From positions 61,498 to 125,497 of the forward strand of contig NZ_JAUEPL010000011.1 in assembly GCF_030406405.1 (NCBI RefSeq): a stretch of 64,000 nt of DNA, in the 5' to 3' direction. The translations under genes and the position numbers were made by a program. The notes under the pieces were generated by a model. The model saw nothing but the letters and a program-made list of their open reading frames with translations, searched no databases and was not told the origin of the DNA. The stretch is from Streptomyces ficellus. Its GTDB lineage: Bacteria > Actinomycetota > Actinomycetes > Streptomycetales > Streptomycetaceae. Shown one piece after another: positions 43,597 to 52,231 of the stretch. Position 1 is the stretch's first letter. The number at the start of each line of letters is the position of its first letter.

Positions 43597-44802
43597 ATGT
43601 CAGGAAAACTGCTGCGGGCCGTCTGCGCGGTGGCGCTGGCCGCCGCGCTGCCCGTCGCCCCGGCGGCGGCCGCCCCTACGCCCGAACCGGAACCCCGGCC
43701 CGAGGCCGGACCGGCGTCCGGGCCAGAGGCCGGGTCCGAGGCCGGGTCCGAGTCCTCGTCCCGATCCGGGCCCGAGTCCTCGCCCGCGAGCGTGTCCCAG
43801 ATGCTCGGCCGGCTGCGCACGCTCTACCAGCAGGCGGAGGAGGCGACCGAGACGTACAACGCCACCGAGGAGGAGTTGAAGGCGCTCACCGCCGAGACGA
43901 GGAAGCTCACCGGCGACCTGGTGAAGACCCGTGACGCCCTGGCGCGCGGCCGGGCCGACGCCGGCCGGCTGGCCCGGGCGCAGTATCAGGGCCGTACCGA
44001 GTTCTCCGCCGCCCTCCAACTGCTCCTCGCCCGCGACCCCGACCACGCCCTCGCCCAGAACCACGTGATGCGGCGCGCGGCGCGCGAACAGGCGGCGACC
44101 GTGGCCCGGCTGGAGAAGGGCGAGAAGCGGGCGGACCAGCTGGCGACGGCCTCGCGCAAGGCGCTGGACCGGGAGCAGACCCTGGCCGAGCGGCAGAAGG
44201 AGGCCCGGGACGCCGTGACGGCGAAGCTCAGGGAGGTCGAGGAGACGCTTGCCTCGCTGTCCACGGAGGAGGTAGAGGAGCTGGCCGACCTGGAGGAGAC
44301 GCAGACGGCGGACGCCCAGCGCGAACTGCTCGCCACCGGCGAGCTGGCCGGCGCCCGTACCCCCTCCGAGCCCGGCGGGCAGGCCCTTCAGTACGCGGCC
44401 GAGCAGATCGGCAAGCCGTACGTCTGGGGCGCCGAGGGCCCGGAGTCCTTCGACTGCTCGGGGCTCACCTCCCGGGCGTGGGAGAAGGCGGGCCGTTCCA
44501 TCCCCCGTACCAGCCAGGAACAGTGGCGCACGCTGCCCAAGGTGCCGCTGCGCGCCCTGCGCCCCGGTGACCTGGTGGTCTACTTCCCCAAGGCCACCCA
44601 TGTGGCGATCTACCTGGGCAACGGCCTGGTGATCCAGGCGCCGCGCCCCGGCGCCCGCGTCAAGGTCTCCCCGATCGCCGCGAACCCGCTGCTGGGCGCG
44701 GTACGCCCCGACCCGGCGGCCCGGCCACTGCGCTCGTACACCCCGCCGGAGCTGCCCACCGGCGCGGCGGCGGGCTCCGACGAGGGGTACGACGAGGGGT
44801 AG
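43597..44802 (+). CDS. Secreted NlpC/P60 peptidoglycan hydrolase
   Basis: 401 aa. Signal peptide (LLRAVCAVALAAALPVAPAA), a Glu/Ser/Pro-rich linker to about residue 65, a long coiled coil (about 70-245, many EE and KR pairs), then NlpC/P60 with catalytic Cys in FDCSGLTSRAW (about 286) and His in THVAIYLGNG (about 334). It cleaves stem peptides. RBS GGAGGTGATG matches the 16S tail strongly. Like RpfB- or CwlO-type hydrolases, the coil probably keeps it under control. Converges on the conservon monooxygenase gene. Confidence 0.94.
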   Translation: MSGKLLRAVCAVALAAALPVAPAAAAPTPEPEPRPEAGPASGPEAGSEAGSESSSRSGPESSPASVSQMLGRLRTLYQQAEEATETYNATEEELKALTAETRKLTGDLVKTRDALARGRADAGRLARAQYQGRTEFSAALQLLLARDPDHALAQNHVMRRAAREQAATVARLEKGEKRADQLATASRKALDREQTLAERQKEARDAVTAKLREVEETLASLSTEEVEELADLEETQTADAQRELLATGELAGARTPSEPGGQALQYAAEQIGKPYVWGAEGPESFDCSGLTSRAWEKAGRSIPRTSQEQWRTLPKVPLRALRPGDLVVYFPKATHVAIYLGNGLVIQAPRPGARVKVSPIAANPLLGAVRPDPAARPLRSYTPPELPTGAAAGSDEGYDEG

Positions 44803-44826
44803 GGGTGCGACACGGGACGGCGGGGA

Positions 44827-46062
44827 TCAGGCCGGGGTGACCGACGACAGGTACGCCGCCGCCTTGTCCGGGTCGTAGAAGAAGTTCTCGAAGTCGGACG
44901 GGTCGTTGAAGCCGTTCGCGATCCGGTGCGCCACCGGCGGGAGCTGGCCGGCCGCGCCGATCAGGTTCAGCACGTGCTCCGGCGGGACGCCCAGCATGGC
45001 GTTGGTCCACTTGGTGACGTGCTGCGCCGTCTCCCAGTAGCGGTCGAACGTCCGCCGCATCCACGCCTCGTCGAACGGCTTGTCGCCGTGCTCGGTGATC
45101 GAGGCGAGGTACGACGCCGCGCACTTGGCCGCCGAGTTGGAACCCTGGCCGGTGATCGGGTCGTTGGCGACGACGACGTCCGCGACACCGAGGACCAGGC
45201 CGCCGCCGGGCAGCCGACCGATGGGGTTGCGTACGGTCGGGGCGTACCGCCCGGACAGGGTGCCGTTGGCGTCGGTCAGCTCGACCTTGGTGGCCCGCGC
45301 GTACTCCCAGGGCGTGAACTTCTCCATCAGCTCCAGCGTCAGCGCCAGGTGCTCGGAGGGGTCCTTGACGCCCTGGAAGACGTCCAGCGGCCCGCCCGGG
45401 ATGCCCTCCCAGAACAGGATGTCCGCCCGGCCGCTCGTGGTCAGCGTCGGCATCACGAACAGCTCGCCGACGCCCGGCACCAGGTTGCAGCGGACCGCGT
45501 CGACGTCCGGGTGCTCGGGGCGCGGGCCGAGCCCGTGCACATAGGCGACGGCCAGCGCGCGCTGCGGCTCGCTGTACGGGGAGCGGGAGGCGTCCCGGCC
45601 GAACATCGACACCAGTTCGCCCTTGCCCGCCGACACCAGCACGAGGTCGTAGGTACGGGCGAAGTAGTCCAGGTCGGAGACGGCCGCGCCATGGATGACG
45701 AGCTGGCCGCCGCGCTGCGCGAAGACCTCCATCCAGCCGGCCATCTTCACGCGCTGGTCGACGGACTGGGCGTACCCGTCGAGCGTGCCGAGCCAGTCGA
45801 CGGCGCGGGAAGCGTCGGGCGCGGCGACGGAGACGCCCAGACCCTCGATGCGCGGAGCCTGGGACTCCCAGAAGTTGATGCCGAGGTCCCGCTCGTGCTG
45901 GAGCGCCGTGTGGAACATGCACTGCGTGGACATCACCCGGCCGGCCCGGATCTCGTCCGCCGTGCGGTTGGACATCAGGGTGACCTCGTACCCCTGCGAC
46001 TGGAGGCCGAGGGCGAGCTGGAGTCCGGACTGCCCGGCTCCGACGATGAGAATCTTCCGCAT
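44827..46062 (-). CDS. FAD-dependent monooxygenase, styrene/indole monooxygenase type
   Basis: 411 aa from ATG 46062. Rossmann motif ILIVGAGQSGLQLALGL at residue 3; the middle has RVMSTQCMFHTALQHERDLG; the C-terminal FAD motif is ANDPITGQGSNSAAKCA. This is the StyA family of two-component epoxidases, needing a flavin reductase that is not encoded nearby. Last gene of the conservon operon, 16 bases after the GTPase gene, so it is likely co-transcribed with the signalling proteins. Confidence 0.9.
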   Translation of the reverse strand: MRKILIVGAGQSGLQLALGLQSQGYEVTLMSNRTADEIRAGRVMSTQCMFHTALQHERDLGINFWESQAPRIEGLGVSVAAPDASRAVDWLGTLDGYAQSVDQRVKMAGWMEVFAQRGGQLVIHGAAVSDLDYFARTYDLVLVSAGKGELVSMFGRDASRSPYSEPQRALAVAYVHGLGPRPEHPDVDAVRCNLVPGVGELFVMPTLTTSGRADILFWEGIPGGPLDVFQGVKDPSEHLALTLELMEKFTPWEYARATKVELTDANGTLSGRYAPTVRNPIGRLPGGGLVLGVADVVVANDPITGQGSNSAAKCAASYLASITEHGDKPFDEAWMRRTFDRYWETAQHVTKWTNAMLGVPPEHVLNLIGAAGQLPPVAHRIANGFNDPSDFENFFYDPDKAAAYLSSVTPA

Positions 46063-46078
46063 CGAGGGTCTCTTTTCC

Positions 46079-46726
46079 TTACTCAGGGGTGGTTTCGAGG
46101 GCGCGGGCGACGAGCGCCAGCAGCGACTCGACCACCGTGATGCGCCGGCGGGCATCCATGATCACGATCGGTACGTCCGGCGGCACCGTGAGGGCCTCGC
46201 GGACGTCCTCCGGCTCGAACAGCTCGGTGCCCTCGAAGTGGTTGACCGCCACGACGTACGGCAGTCCGCAGCTCTCGAAGTAGTCGAGCGCCGGGAAGCA
46301 GTCGGTCAGCCGCCGTGTGTCGGCCATGACGACCGCGCCGATCGCGCCGCGCACCAGGTCGTCCCACATGAACCAGAAACGCTGCTGTCCCGGCGTACCG
46401 AAGAGGTACAGCACCAGGTCGTCGTCGAGCGTGATCCGGCCGAAGTCCATGGCGACGGTCGTGGTGAGCTTCTCGGGCGTCGCGGTGAGGTCGTCGGTCC
46501 CCTCACTGGCCTGCGTCATCAGCGCTTCGGTCTGGAGCGGCGTGATCTCCGAGACGGACCCGACGAAGGTCGTCTTGCCCACGCCGAAGCCGCCCGCGAC
46601 GACGACCTTCGTCGCGATCGGGGCGCGGGTGTGGTCGAGCTGCCAGGACTGGACCTGTTCGTCCTCCTGGGGCCTTGGCCCGGGCGTGGGCTCGTCCACG
46701 GGTATCTCAGAGACGGCGGAGACCAC
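46079..46726 (-). CDS. Conservon small GTPase CvnD-like
   Basis: 215 aa. Walker A GGFGVGKTTF (about residue 45), switch FGTPGQQRFWFMWDD, and AVNHFEG as the specificity-like loop. Member of the Ras-like GTPases of actinobacterial conservons. It overlaps the DUF742 gene by 20 bases. Works with the sensor kinase, roadblock and DUF742 proteins on the membrane, a prokaryotic analogue of a GPCR system. Confidence 0.95.
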   Translation of the reverse strand: MVSAVSEIPVDEPTPGPRPQEDEQVQSWQLDHTRAPIATKVVVAGGFGVGKTTFVGSVSEITPLQTEALMTQASEGTDDLTATPEKLTTTVAMDFGRITLDDDLVLYLFGTPGQQRFWFMWDDLVRGAIGAVVMADTRRLTDCFPALDYFESCGLPYVVAVNHFEGTELFEPEDVREALTVPPDVPIVIMDARRRITVVESLLALVARALETTPE

Positions 46727-47120
46727 TCAGCACCCTTTCGAGCAGTGCGCGATCGGGCTGGCCGGTGCCGTGACCGGTGCCGTACACGCGGATCTTCCCC
46801 TGGTCGGCCAGGTCGCTGAGCAGCACCCGGACGACACCCAGCGGCATCTTCAGCAGCGCCGAGATCTCGGCCACCGTACGCATCCGGCGGCAGATCTCGA
46901 CGATGGCCCGCATCTCCGGCATGACGCGGGAGGCGAGGCCGGCTCCATTGGCCAGCTCCTTGCGCTCCTCGGGAGCTTCGAGCGCGGCCACGAACGTCTC
47001 GACGAGCAGGACGTGGCCGAAGCGGGTGCGGCCGCCGGTCAGCGAGTAGGGGCGGACGCGGGCGGGCCGCCGCCCGTCGCCGCGGACCGGCAGCCTGCCG
47101 GCGGCGGATGCGGAGGTCAT
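46707..47120 (-). CDS. DUF742 protein, conservon CvnC-like
   Basis: 137 aa. VRPYSLTGGRTR near the N-terminus and a winged-helix-like body (VEICRRMRTVAEISALLKMPLGVVRVLLSDLADQGKIRVY) define DUF742. Four-base overlap with the roadblock gene and 20 bases with the GTPase gene, so strictly coupled. Confidence 0.95.
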   Translation of the reverse strand: MTSASAAGRLPVRGDGRRPARVRPYSLTGGRTRFGHVLLVETFVAALEAPEERKELANGAGLASRVMPEMRAIVEICRRMRTVAEISALLKMPLGVVRVLLSDLADQGKIRVYGTGHGTGQPDRALLERVLSGLRRL

Positions 47121-47674
47121 TGGGCACTCTCCATCGACTTGCGCAGCTCGCTGCGGAGTTCGGGTGTGAGTACGTGTCCGGCGCGGCCCACGAAGAGCGC
47201 CATGTGGTACGCGATGACGCTCATGTCGCAGTCGGGCGTGGCGTGGACGCCCAGGAGCGAGCCGTCGCTGATCGACATCACGAAGACGCTGCCCTCGTCC
47301 ATGGCGACCATGGTCTGCTTCACCCCACCGCCGTCCATCAGCTTGGCGGCGCCGACGGTGAGGCTGCCGATGCCGGAGACGATGGTGGCCAGGTCGGCGC
47401 TGGAGCCGCGCGGGCCGTCGGACCGGCCCGGACCCACGGGGGCCTTGTTGTGGGCCGGGTCGGAGGAGAGCAGCATCAGGCCGTCCGACGAGACGACGGC
47501 CACGGAACGGACTCCCGGCACCTCCTCGACGAGGTTGCCGAGAAGCCAGTGCAGGTTCTTGGCCTCACTGCTCAGTCCGAACGCGCCTGTTCCGTCTCCG
47601 GTGCCTGTGCTGGTGCTCGGGCTGGTGCCTGTGCCACTGCCGGTGCCTGTGCTGGTGCCGGTCGTCGCGGTCAA
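47117..47674 (-). CDS. Roadblock/LC7 protein, conservon CvnB-like
   Basis: 185 aa. Roadblock fold from about residue 38: LHWLLGNLVEEVPGVRSVAVVSSDGL, then DLATIVSGIGSLTVGA and DCDMSVIAYHMALFVGR. The first 35 residues are a Thr/Gly/Ser repeat (TGTSTGTGSGTGT) encoded by a short tandem repeat, unusual for the family. Regulates the GTPase. Overlaps both neighbours by four bases. Confidence 0.93.
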   Translation of the reverse strand: MTATTGTSTGTGSGTGTSPSTSTGTGDGTGAFGLSSEAKNLHWLLGNLVEEVPGVRSVAVVSSDGLMLLSSDPAHNKAPVGPGRSDGPRGSSADLATIVSGIGSLTVGAAKLMDGGGVKQTMVAMDEGSVFVMSISDGSLLGVHATPDCDMSVIAYHMALFVGRAGHVLTPELRSELRKSMESAQ

Positions 47675-50493
47675 CTGCGTGCCTCCTCGACTGTGTCCCC
47701 CGTTTCTTCGGTACGTACCGCTTCCACCTGCTGTGTGGTCTCGGCGATCTCCGCCTCGGCGTCCCGGCGCCCGTCCTTGGCGCCCTGGTGGAACCCGCCG
47801 AGCCGGCGCCGCAGCGCCTCGGCGTCGACGCCGCCCTTGCGCTCGGCGGGCGGCGCGGACGGCTGGACGATCTTAGGGGTCCGCTTGGGCAGCCCCTTGT
47901 CGGTGACGCGCTCCCATTTGGGCTCCCGGGCCCGCTCCTGGCCGCCGTCCCCCTGGTCGTCGGCGCGCTCGTGCGCCGCCTCGTCGGCGTCGGGCGTGGC
48001 GTCGGCGTCGGGGACGTCCGGCGTGTCGTCCGGGCCGGGGACGTCCGGCGTGGGGTCCGGCGTGCCGTCCGCGTCGGGGGCGGGGGCGTCGTCCCGGGCG
48101 GGGGCGTCGGGCGTGGCCCCCGCCTCGGGGACCTCCGGCGTGACGTCCACGCCGGGGGCGTCGTCCTGGGCGGGGGCGTCCGCTTCGTCGTGCCCGTCCC
48201 GGGCCTCGCCGTCCGGGGCCTCGGCGTCCCGGGCCTCGGCGTCCTCCGCCTCGGTGGCGCGGATGGTCGCCTCCGCGGCGGCGACCAGCGGGTCGGCACC
48301 GACCGGTTGCCGGAGCCTGCGGACGCCGGGCAGGGCGTTGGAGTTGGCCTCGGCCACCGAGCCGGGGAGATTGAGCGCAGGCGCCGTGCCCGCGACGGTG
48401 ACCGACGGGGGCAGCTCGGCCGGCGGGGCGTCCGGGAGCAGCGCGGCCGGGAGGACGACGACCGCCGTCACGCCGCCCTGCTTCTGATCGCGCAGCTGGA
48501 CCCGTACCCCGTGCCGCGCCGCGAGCAGCGCGGTCACGCGGATGCCGAGGCCCTCGCCGTCCTGGTCGGCGTCCGGCTCGGGCTCGGGGTCCGAGAGGCG
48601 GGCGTTCAGCTCCGCGAGCCGCCCCTCCGTCATCCCGATGCCCTCGTCCTCCACGGAGAGCATCACCTCGCCGCTCTCCAGCAGCCAGCCGGAGAGCCGG
48701 ACCTTGGCGTCCGGCGGCGAGAAGGACGTGGCGTTCTCCAGCAGCTCGGCGAGCAGGTGGCTCAGGTCGTCCGCGGCGAAACCGGCGACGTACGCGTGCG
48801 GCGGCAGCGAGTGGATGGTGACCCGCTCGTACCGCTCGATCTCGCTGACCGCGGCGCGCAGCACGTCCACCAGCGGCACCGGGCCCTGGTGGGCGTGGTT
48901 GTGCTCGTGCCCGGCGAGCACCAGCAGGTTCTCGCTGTGCCGCCGCATGACCGTGGCCATGTGGTCGAGCTTGAACAGGGTGGCCAGCCGCTCCGGGTCC
49001 TGCTCCCGCTCCTCCAGCTTCTCGATGACGGCGAGCTGCCGTTCGACGAGTCCGAGCGTACGGAGGGAGAGGTTGACGAACGTGTGGTGGACGCTGTGCC
49101 GCAGCCGCTGGAGTTCGGCGGTGACCCGCTCGGTCCGCTCGCGCAGTTCGGCGCGCTGACCGGCCAGCTCGGCGGCCAGGGCCTCACGGGCGGCGACCGC
49201 GTCGGTGCGTTCGGCCTCCAGCTTTCCGGCGCGGGCCCCGAGGTCGAGCAGCTTGCCGTGCAGGGTGTTGAGCGACCGTACGACCTGGGCGAACTCGTCG
49301 TTGCGGCCGGTGTACCTGACCGGCTCCTCGGTCTGCGGATCGGCGGCGAGCCGCGCGGCTCCGATGCGCAGCACGGCGAGCGGCTGGGTGAGGGTGCGGG
49401 CCACGGCGGTGGACACGCCGATGGCGATGAGCAGGCAGCCGCCGAGGAGCGCGATGCGCAGCTCCAGCGCGGTGACGTCGTCGTCGCGCAGCCGCTCCAT
49501 GCGCCGGACCTCACCGGTGGCGAGCGCGGACTCGACGCCACGCATCTGCTCGATGCGGGCGGTGAGGGCGGCCCGGAGCTTCTCCTCGTCGGTCTTGCGT
49601 TCGCCCTCGGACAGCTCGGGCCGGTCGGTGAGGCGGGCGAGGTAGGTTTCGGCGCTCTTGACCTCGGGCCCGGTGACCGTGGCGGCGAGGGAGTCGCGGG
49701 CGGCGGGCGGGGCTGCCTGGTCGAAGTCGGCGAGGGCGGCCTGTTCGCGGACGCGGGCCTGCTGGGCGGCGGCGCTGAGCGCGCCGCGCGTACGGTCGGC
49801 CTCGTCGCCCGCCGGGTCGTCCGGCTCGACGTACTGGCCGGTGACCGGGTCGTAGACCAGGCCGGTGTTCTTCTGGCCGGGTACGGCGAGCGCGCCGAGC
49901 AGCAGGCCGCGGGTGGCGGACGCCTGTCCCACGGCCTGGCCGAGCTCGGCGAGGGCCCGGGTGCCGGAGCCGGCCTCGGCGGCGCGGGCGGGGGTCTTGT
50001 CGGCGAGCTCGGCGGCGAGGGCCTGGAGCCTGGAGATGACGTCGGTGTACGCCCGGTAGGCCTCCATGGCGGTGCCCTTGCCGGTGAGGGCGGCGCGCCG
50101 GATGGCGGGCAGGCCGGCGAGGTCGCGGCGGAGGTCGGTGGGGGCTTCGGCGCGGATCTCGTCGATCTGCCGGTCGACGCGGGCGCTGTGGGCGGCGTCG
50201 ACGGCGTGCTCGTCGTCCTTCTCGTCGCGGCCCGCGGCGATGTACGCGGTGACCTCGTCGCGTTCGTCCGCGAGGGAGTGGGCGAGGGTGACCGCCTGCC
50301 GGTTGAGTTCGGCGAGGGTGACCATCCGCTGGGAGTCGGTGAGGTCGCCGGACGCGGTGAGGACGGCGGGGGCTCCGGCCCCTATGACGGTGATTCCGAC
50401 GAGTGCGACGCCGGCGACCAGCCGGCTGCGTACCCGTACGCCGCGGCCGCCCGGTGCCTGGGGATGGCCGGGAGTGTCACTGCGCTTCTGCAC
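47671..50493 (-). CDS. Conservon sensor histidine kinase CvnA-like, nitrate/nitrite-sensing type
   Basis: 940 aa, GTG start. TM1 about residues 25-47; a large extracytoplasmic NIT-type helical domain to about 345; TM2 (LRIALLGGCLLIAIGVSTAV, about 345-365); HAMP; coiled coil; ATPase domain with ELLENATSFSPP and DEGIGMTEG, GLGIRVTALLAARHG. The usual phosphoacceptor His is not in a clear H box, as in other CvnA proteins. The last 240 residues are Asp/Ala/Pro-rich, disordered. Heads the cvn operon and probably anchors the B, C and D proteins. Confidence 0.93.
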   Translation of the reverse strand: MQKRSDTPGHPQAPGGRGVRVRSRLVAGVALVGITVIGAGAPAVLTASGDLTDSQRMVTLAELNRQAVTLAHSLADERDEVTAYIAAGRDEKDDEHAVDAAHSARVDRQIDEIRAEAPTDLRRDLAGLPAIRRAALTGKGTAMEAYRAYTDVISRLQALAAELADKTPARAAEAGSGTRALAELGQAVGQASATRGLLLGALAVPGQKNTGLVYDPVTGQYVEPDDPAGDEADRTRGALSAAAQQARVREQAALADFDQAAPPAARDSLAATVTGPEVKSAETYLARLTDRPELSEGERKTDEEKLRAALTARIEQMRGVESALATGEVRRMERLRDDDVTALELRIALLGGCLLIAIGVSTAVARTLTQPLAVLRIGAARLAADPQTEEPVRYTGRNDEFAQVVRSLNTLHGKLLDLGARAGKLEAERTDAVAAREALAAELAGQRAELRERTERVTAELQRLRHSVHHTFVNLSLRTLGLVERQLAVIEKLEEREQDPERLATLFKLDHMATVMRRHSENLLVLAGHEHNHAHQGPVPLVDVLRAAVSEIERYERVTIHSLPPHAYVAGFAADDLSHLLAELLENATSFSPPDAKVRLSGWLLESGEVMLSVEDEGIGMTEGRLAELNARLSDPEPEPDADQDGEGLGIRVTALLAARHGVRVQLRDQKQGGVTAVVVLPAALLPDAPPAELPPSVTVAGTAPALNLPGSVAEANSNALPGVRRLRQPVGADPLVAAAEATIRATEAEDAEARDAEAPDGEARDGHDEADAPAQDDAPGVDVTPEVPEAGATPDAPARDDAPAPDADGTPDPTPDVPGPDDTPDVPDADATPDADEAAHERADDQGDGGQERAREPKWERVTDKGLPKRTPKIVQPSAPPAERKGGVDAEALRRRLGGFHQGAKDGRRDAEAEIAETTQQVEAVRTEETGDTVEEARS

Positions 50494-50862
50494 CGGTGCT
50501 CACATTCTTGAACTCGTCCGCCCATGAAGCAGAGGTGACGACTCATCACACAGGCGCGAGCGCCCCCACCCCTGGTACGGCTTCCGACCATTCCAGCGCT
50601 TTTGTTGAAGGGGGCACACGTCCGCCACTCCGCCACCCGAACGAGTGAACAACACTCCTGAGTTGGCGAACAACTCGCCCGGGCACCTGCCGCGGGCCCC
50701 TGCACGGGGGCGGGTTGAAAGATCCGCGCGGGCTTTGGCAGGATGCCCGCCCGCACCTTCCCGGAGTGCCGCATTCCGGACCCTGCGCCCATTCTGACCT
50801 GCTGGTACAGGCCAACTCGCGTCGCCGGGCGGTCATGTGAAGATCTCATGCAGACTGGGTCC
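50494..50862. other. Divergent promoter region with GAACAAC repeats
   Basis: 369 bases between the conservon and the PP2C-like gene. GAACAAC occurs at 50647-50653 and 50668-50674, exactly 21 bases (two turns) apart, each within a small palindrome (GAGTGAACAACACTC and GCGAACAACTCGC). A regulator binding one face of the helix would fit. No gene seen. Confidence 0.5.
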
Positions 50863-51639
50863 ATGCACACCGAGATCTCCTCCGCCCCCGGCGCGCCGGA
50901 ACGCCCCAACGAGGACTGGGCCTGCGTGGCGGTTCCGGCGTCCGGCCAGGGCGGCACGGCGGTGGTGCTGGACGGGGTCACTCCCCCGCCGGCCGGTGAC
51001 GGCTGTGTTCATTCGGTGCACTGGTTCACGGCCCGCCTCGGGAGCGCTCTGACCGAACTGTCCGTTTCCCGGCCGGAACTGACCCTGCGGGAGGTGCTCG
51101 CGGCGGCGATTCTGCGCACCGCGGACGCCCACCGCGACACCTGTGACCTTTCTCACGTACGTACACCGCAGGCGACGGTGGTTCTGGCGCGCTGGGACGC
51201 CGAGGCCGTCGAGCACCTGGTGCTGTCCGACTCGGTGCTGCTGCTCCAGTCACCGGAGGGCGCGGTACGGGCGGTGGTGGACGACCGGCTGGAGCGGCTG
51301 CCGCCCGGTTCGCTGGCGAGCGCGGCGGTCTGTGACGCGACGGTACGCAACCGGGAGGGCGGTTTCTTCACGGCCGCGGCCGACCCCTCGGTCGCCGCCC
51401 GCGCGGTCACGGGCCGCACGCCACGGGCCGAGGTGCGGGCGCTGTCGGCGCTGACGGACGGCGCGACGCGCTGGACGGAGGTGTTCGGGGCGGGCGACTG
51501 GGCGGACTGCCTGGCGGTCCTGCGCAAGGAGGGCCCGCGCGGCCTGATCCGCCGGGTCAGGGAGCTGGAGGCCTCCCCCGCGTTCGTCTGCCCGGGCAAG
51601 CGGCACGACGACGCGACGGCGGTGTACGTCGAGCTCTAG
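50863..51639 (+). CDS. PP2C-like protein
   Basis: 258 aa from ATG 50863 (ATG 50848 is also possible). Contains NEDWACVAVP, VVLDGVTPPPAGDGC and the C-terminal RHDDATAVYVEL, matching the metal-binding Asp pattern of PP2C-type phosphatases, with DSVLLL in the middle. Several classic motifs are weak, so activity is uncertain. Convergent with and overlapping the MarR gene by four bases. Confidence 0.75.
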   Translation: MHTEISSAPGAPERPNEDWACVAVPASGQGGTAVVLDGVTPPPAGDGCVHSVHWFTARLGSALTELSVSRPELTLREVLAAAILRTADAHRDTCDLSHVRTPQATVVLARWDAEAVEHLVLSDSVLLLQSPEGAVRAVVDDRLERLPPGSLASAAVCDATVRNREGGFFTAAADPSVAARAVTGRTPRAEVRALSALTDGATRWTEVFGAGDWADCLAVLRKEGPRGLIRRVRELEASPAFVCPGKRHDDATAVYVEL

Positions 51640-52172
51640 GTCGTGTCCTCGCCGCTCGCGTTGAGCTGGTGCAGCAGGCGGGCCAGTTCGGCGACCTCCG
51701 CGCGGTCCCAGCCGGCGAGCTTGCGTACGTAGCGGGCGCGGCGGGCGTCGCGTACGCGGCGGAAGCGGGTGCGGCCCTCGTCGGTGAGGCGTACGAGCGA
51801 GGCGCGGCCGTCCGCCGGGTCGGGGTCCCGGGCGACGAGCCCGAGGTCTTCCAGGGCGCGCAGCTGGCGGCTCATGGTGGCCTTGCCGACGCCGAAGTAC
51901 GCGGCGAGCGCGGTGGCGCGCTGGGTGCCGGCCTCCTCCAGCCGGACGAGGAGCCCGTAGGCGGCCGGTTCCAGTTCCGGGTGGACCTCCCGGGCCATTT
52001 CGCCGGACGAGGCGCGGGCGCGACGCAGGAAGACCGCCAGTTCGCGCTCCAGGGCCAGGAACTCGTGGTCCACCCCACCGTGGTCCTGGGGCCCGGATTG
52101 ACTCCTCGTACCGCTTCCGTGCACGTCAGCACCCTTCGCCCGCTCTCCCGACTCCCGTTCAGTATCGGACAC
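51636..52172 (-). CDS. MarR-family transcriptional regulator
   Basis: 178 aa. Winged helix at about residues 65-130: LEPAAYGLLVRLEEAGTQRATALAAYFGVGKATMSRQLRALEDLGLV, wing DPADGRASLVRLTDEGR. The N-terminal 35 residues are hydrophilic and poorly conserved in type, so a later start is possible. Target not evident. Confidence 0.9.
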   Translation of the reverse strand: MSDTERESGERAKGADVHGSGTRSQSGPQDHGGVDHEFLALERELAVFLRRARASSGEMAREVHPELEPAAYGLLVRLEEAGTQRATALAAYFGVGKATMSRQLRALEDLGLVARDPDPADGRASLVRLTDEGRTRFRRVRDARRARYVRKLAGWDRAEVAELARLLHQLNASGEDTT

Positions 52173-52231
52173 GGGTGGACCTCACCCGGCACGGGCCGGG
52201 TGAGGTCCCCCTCGATGAGCGGTGTCCCCGG

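Noticed and set aside
47788..50511. A 907-codon plus-strand frame opposite the conservon kinase
   Set aside because: Antisense shadow, Gly/Val/Arg-rich without motifs.
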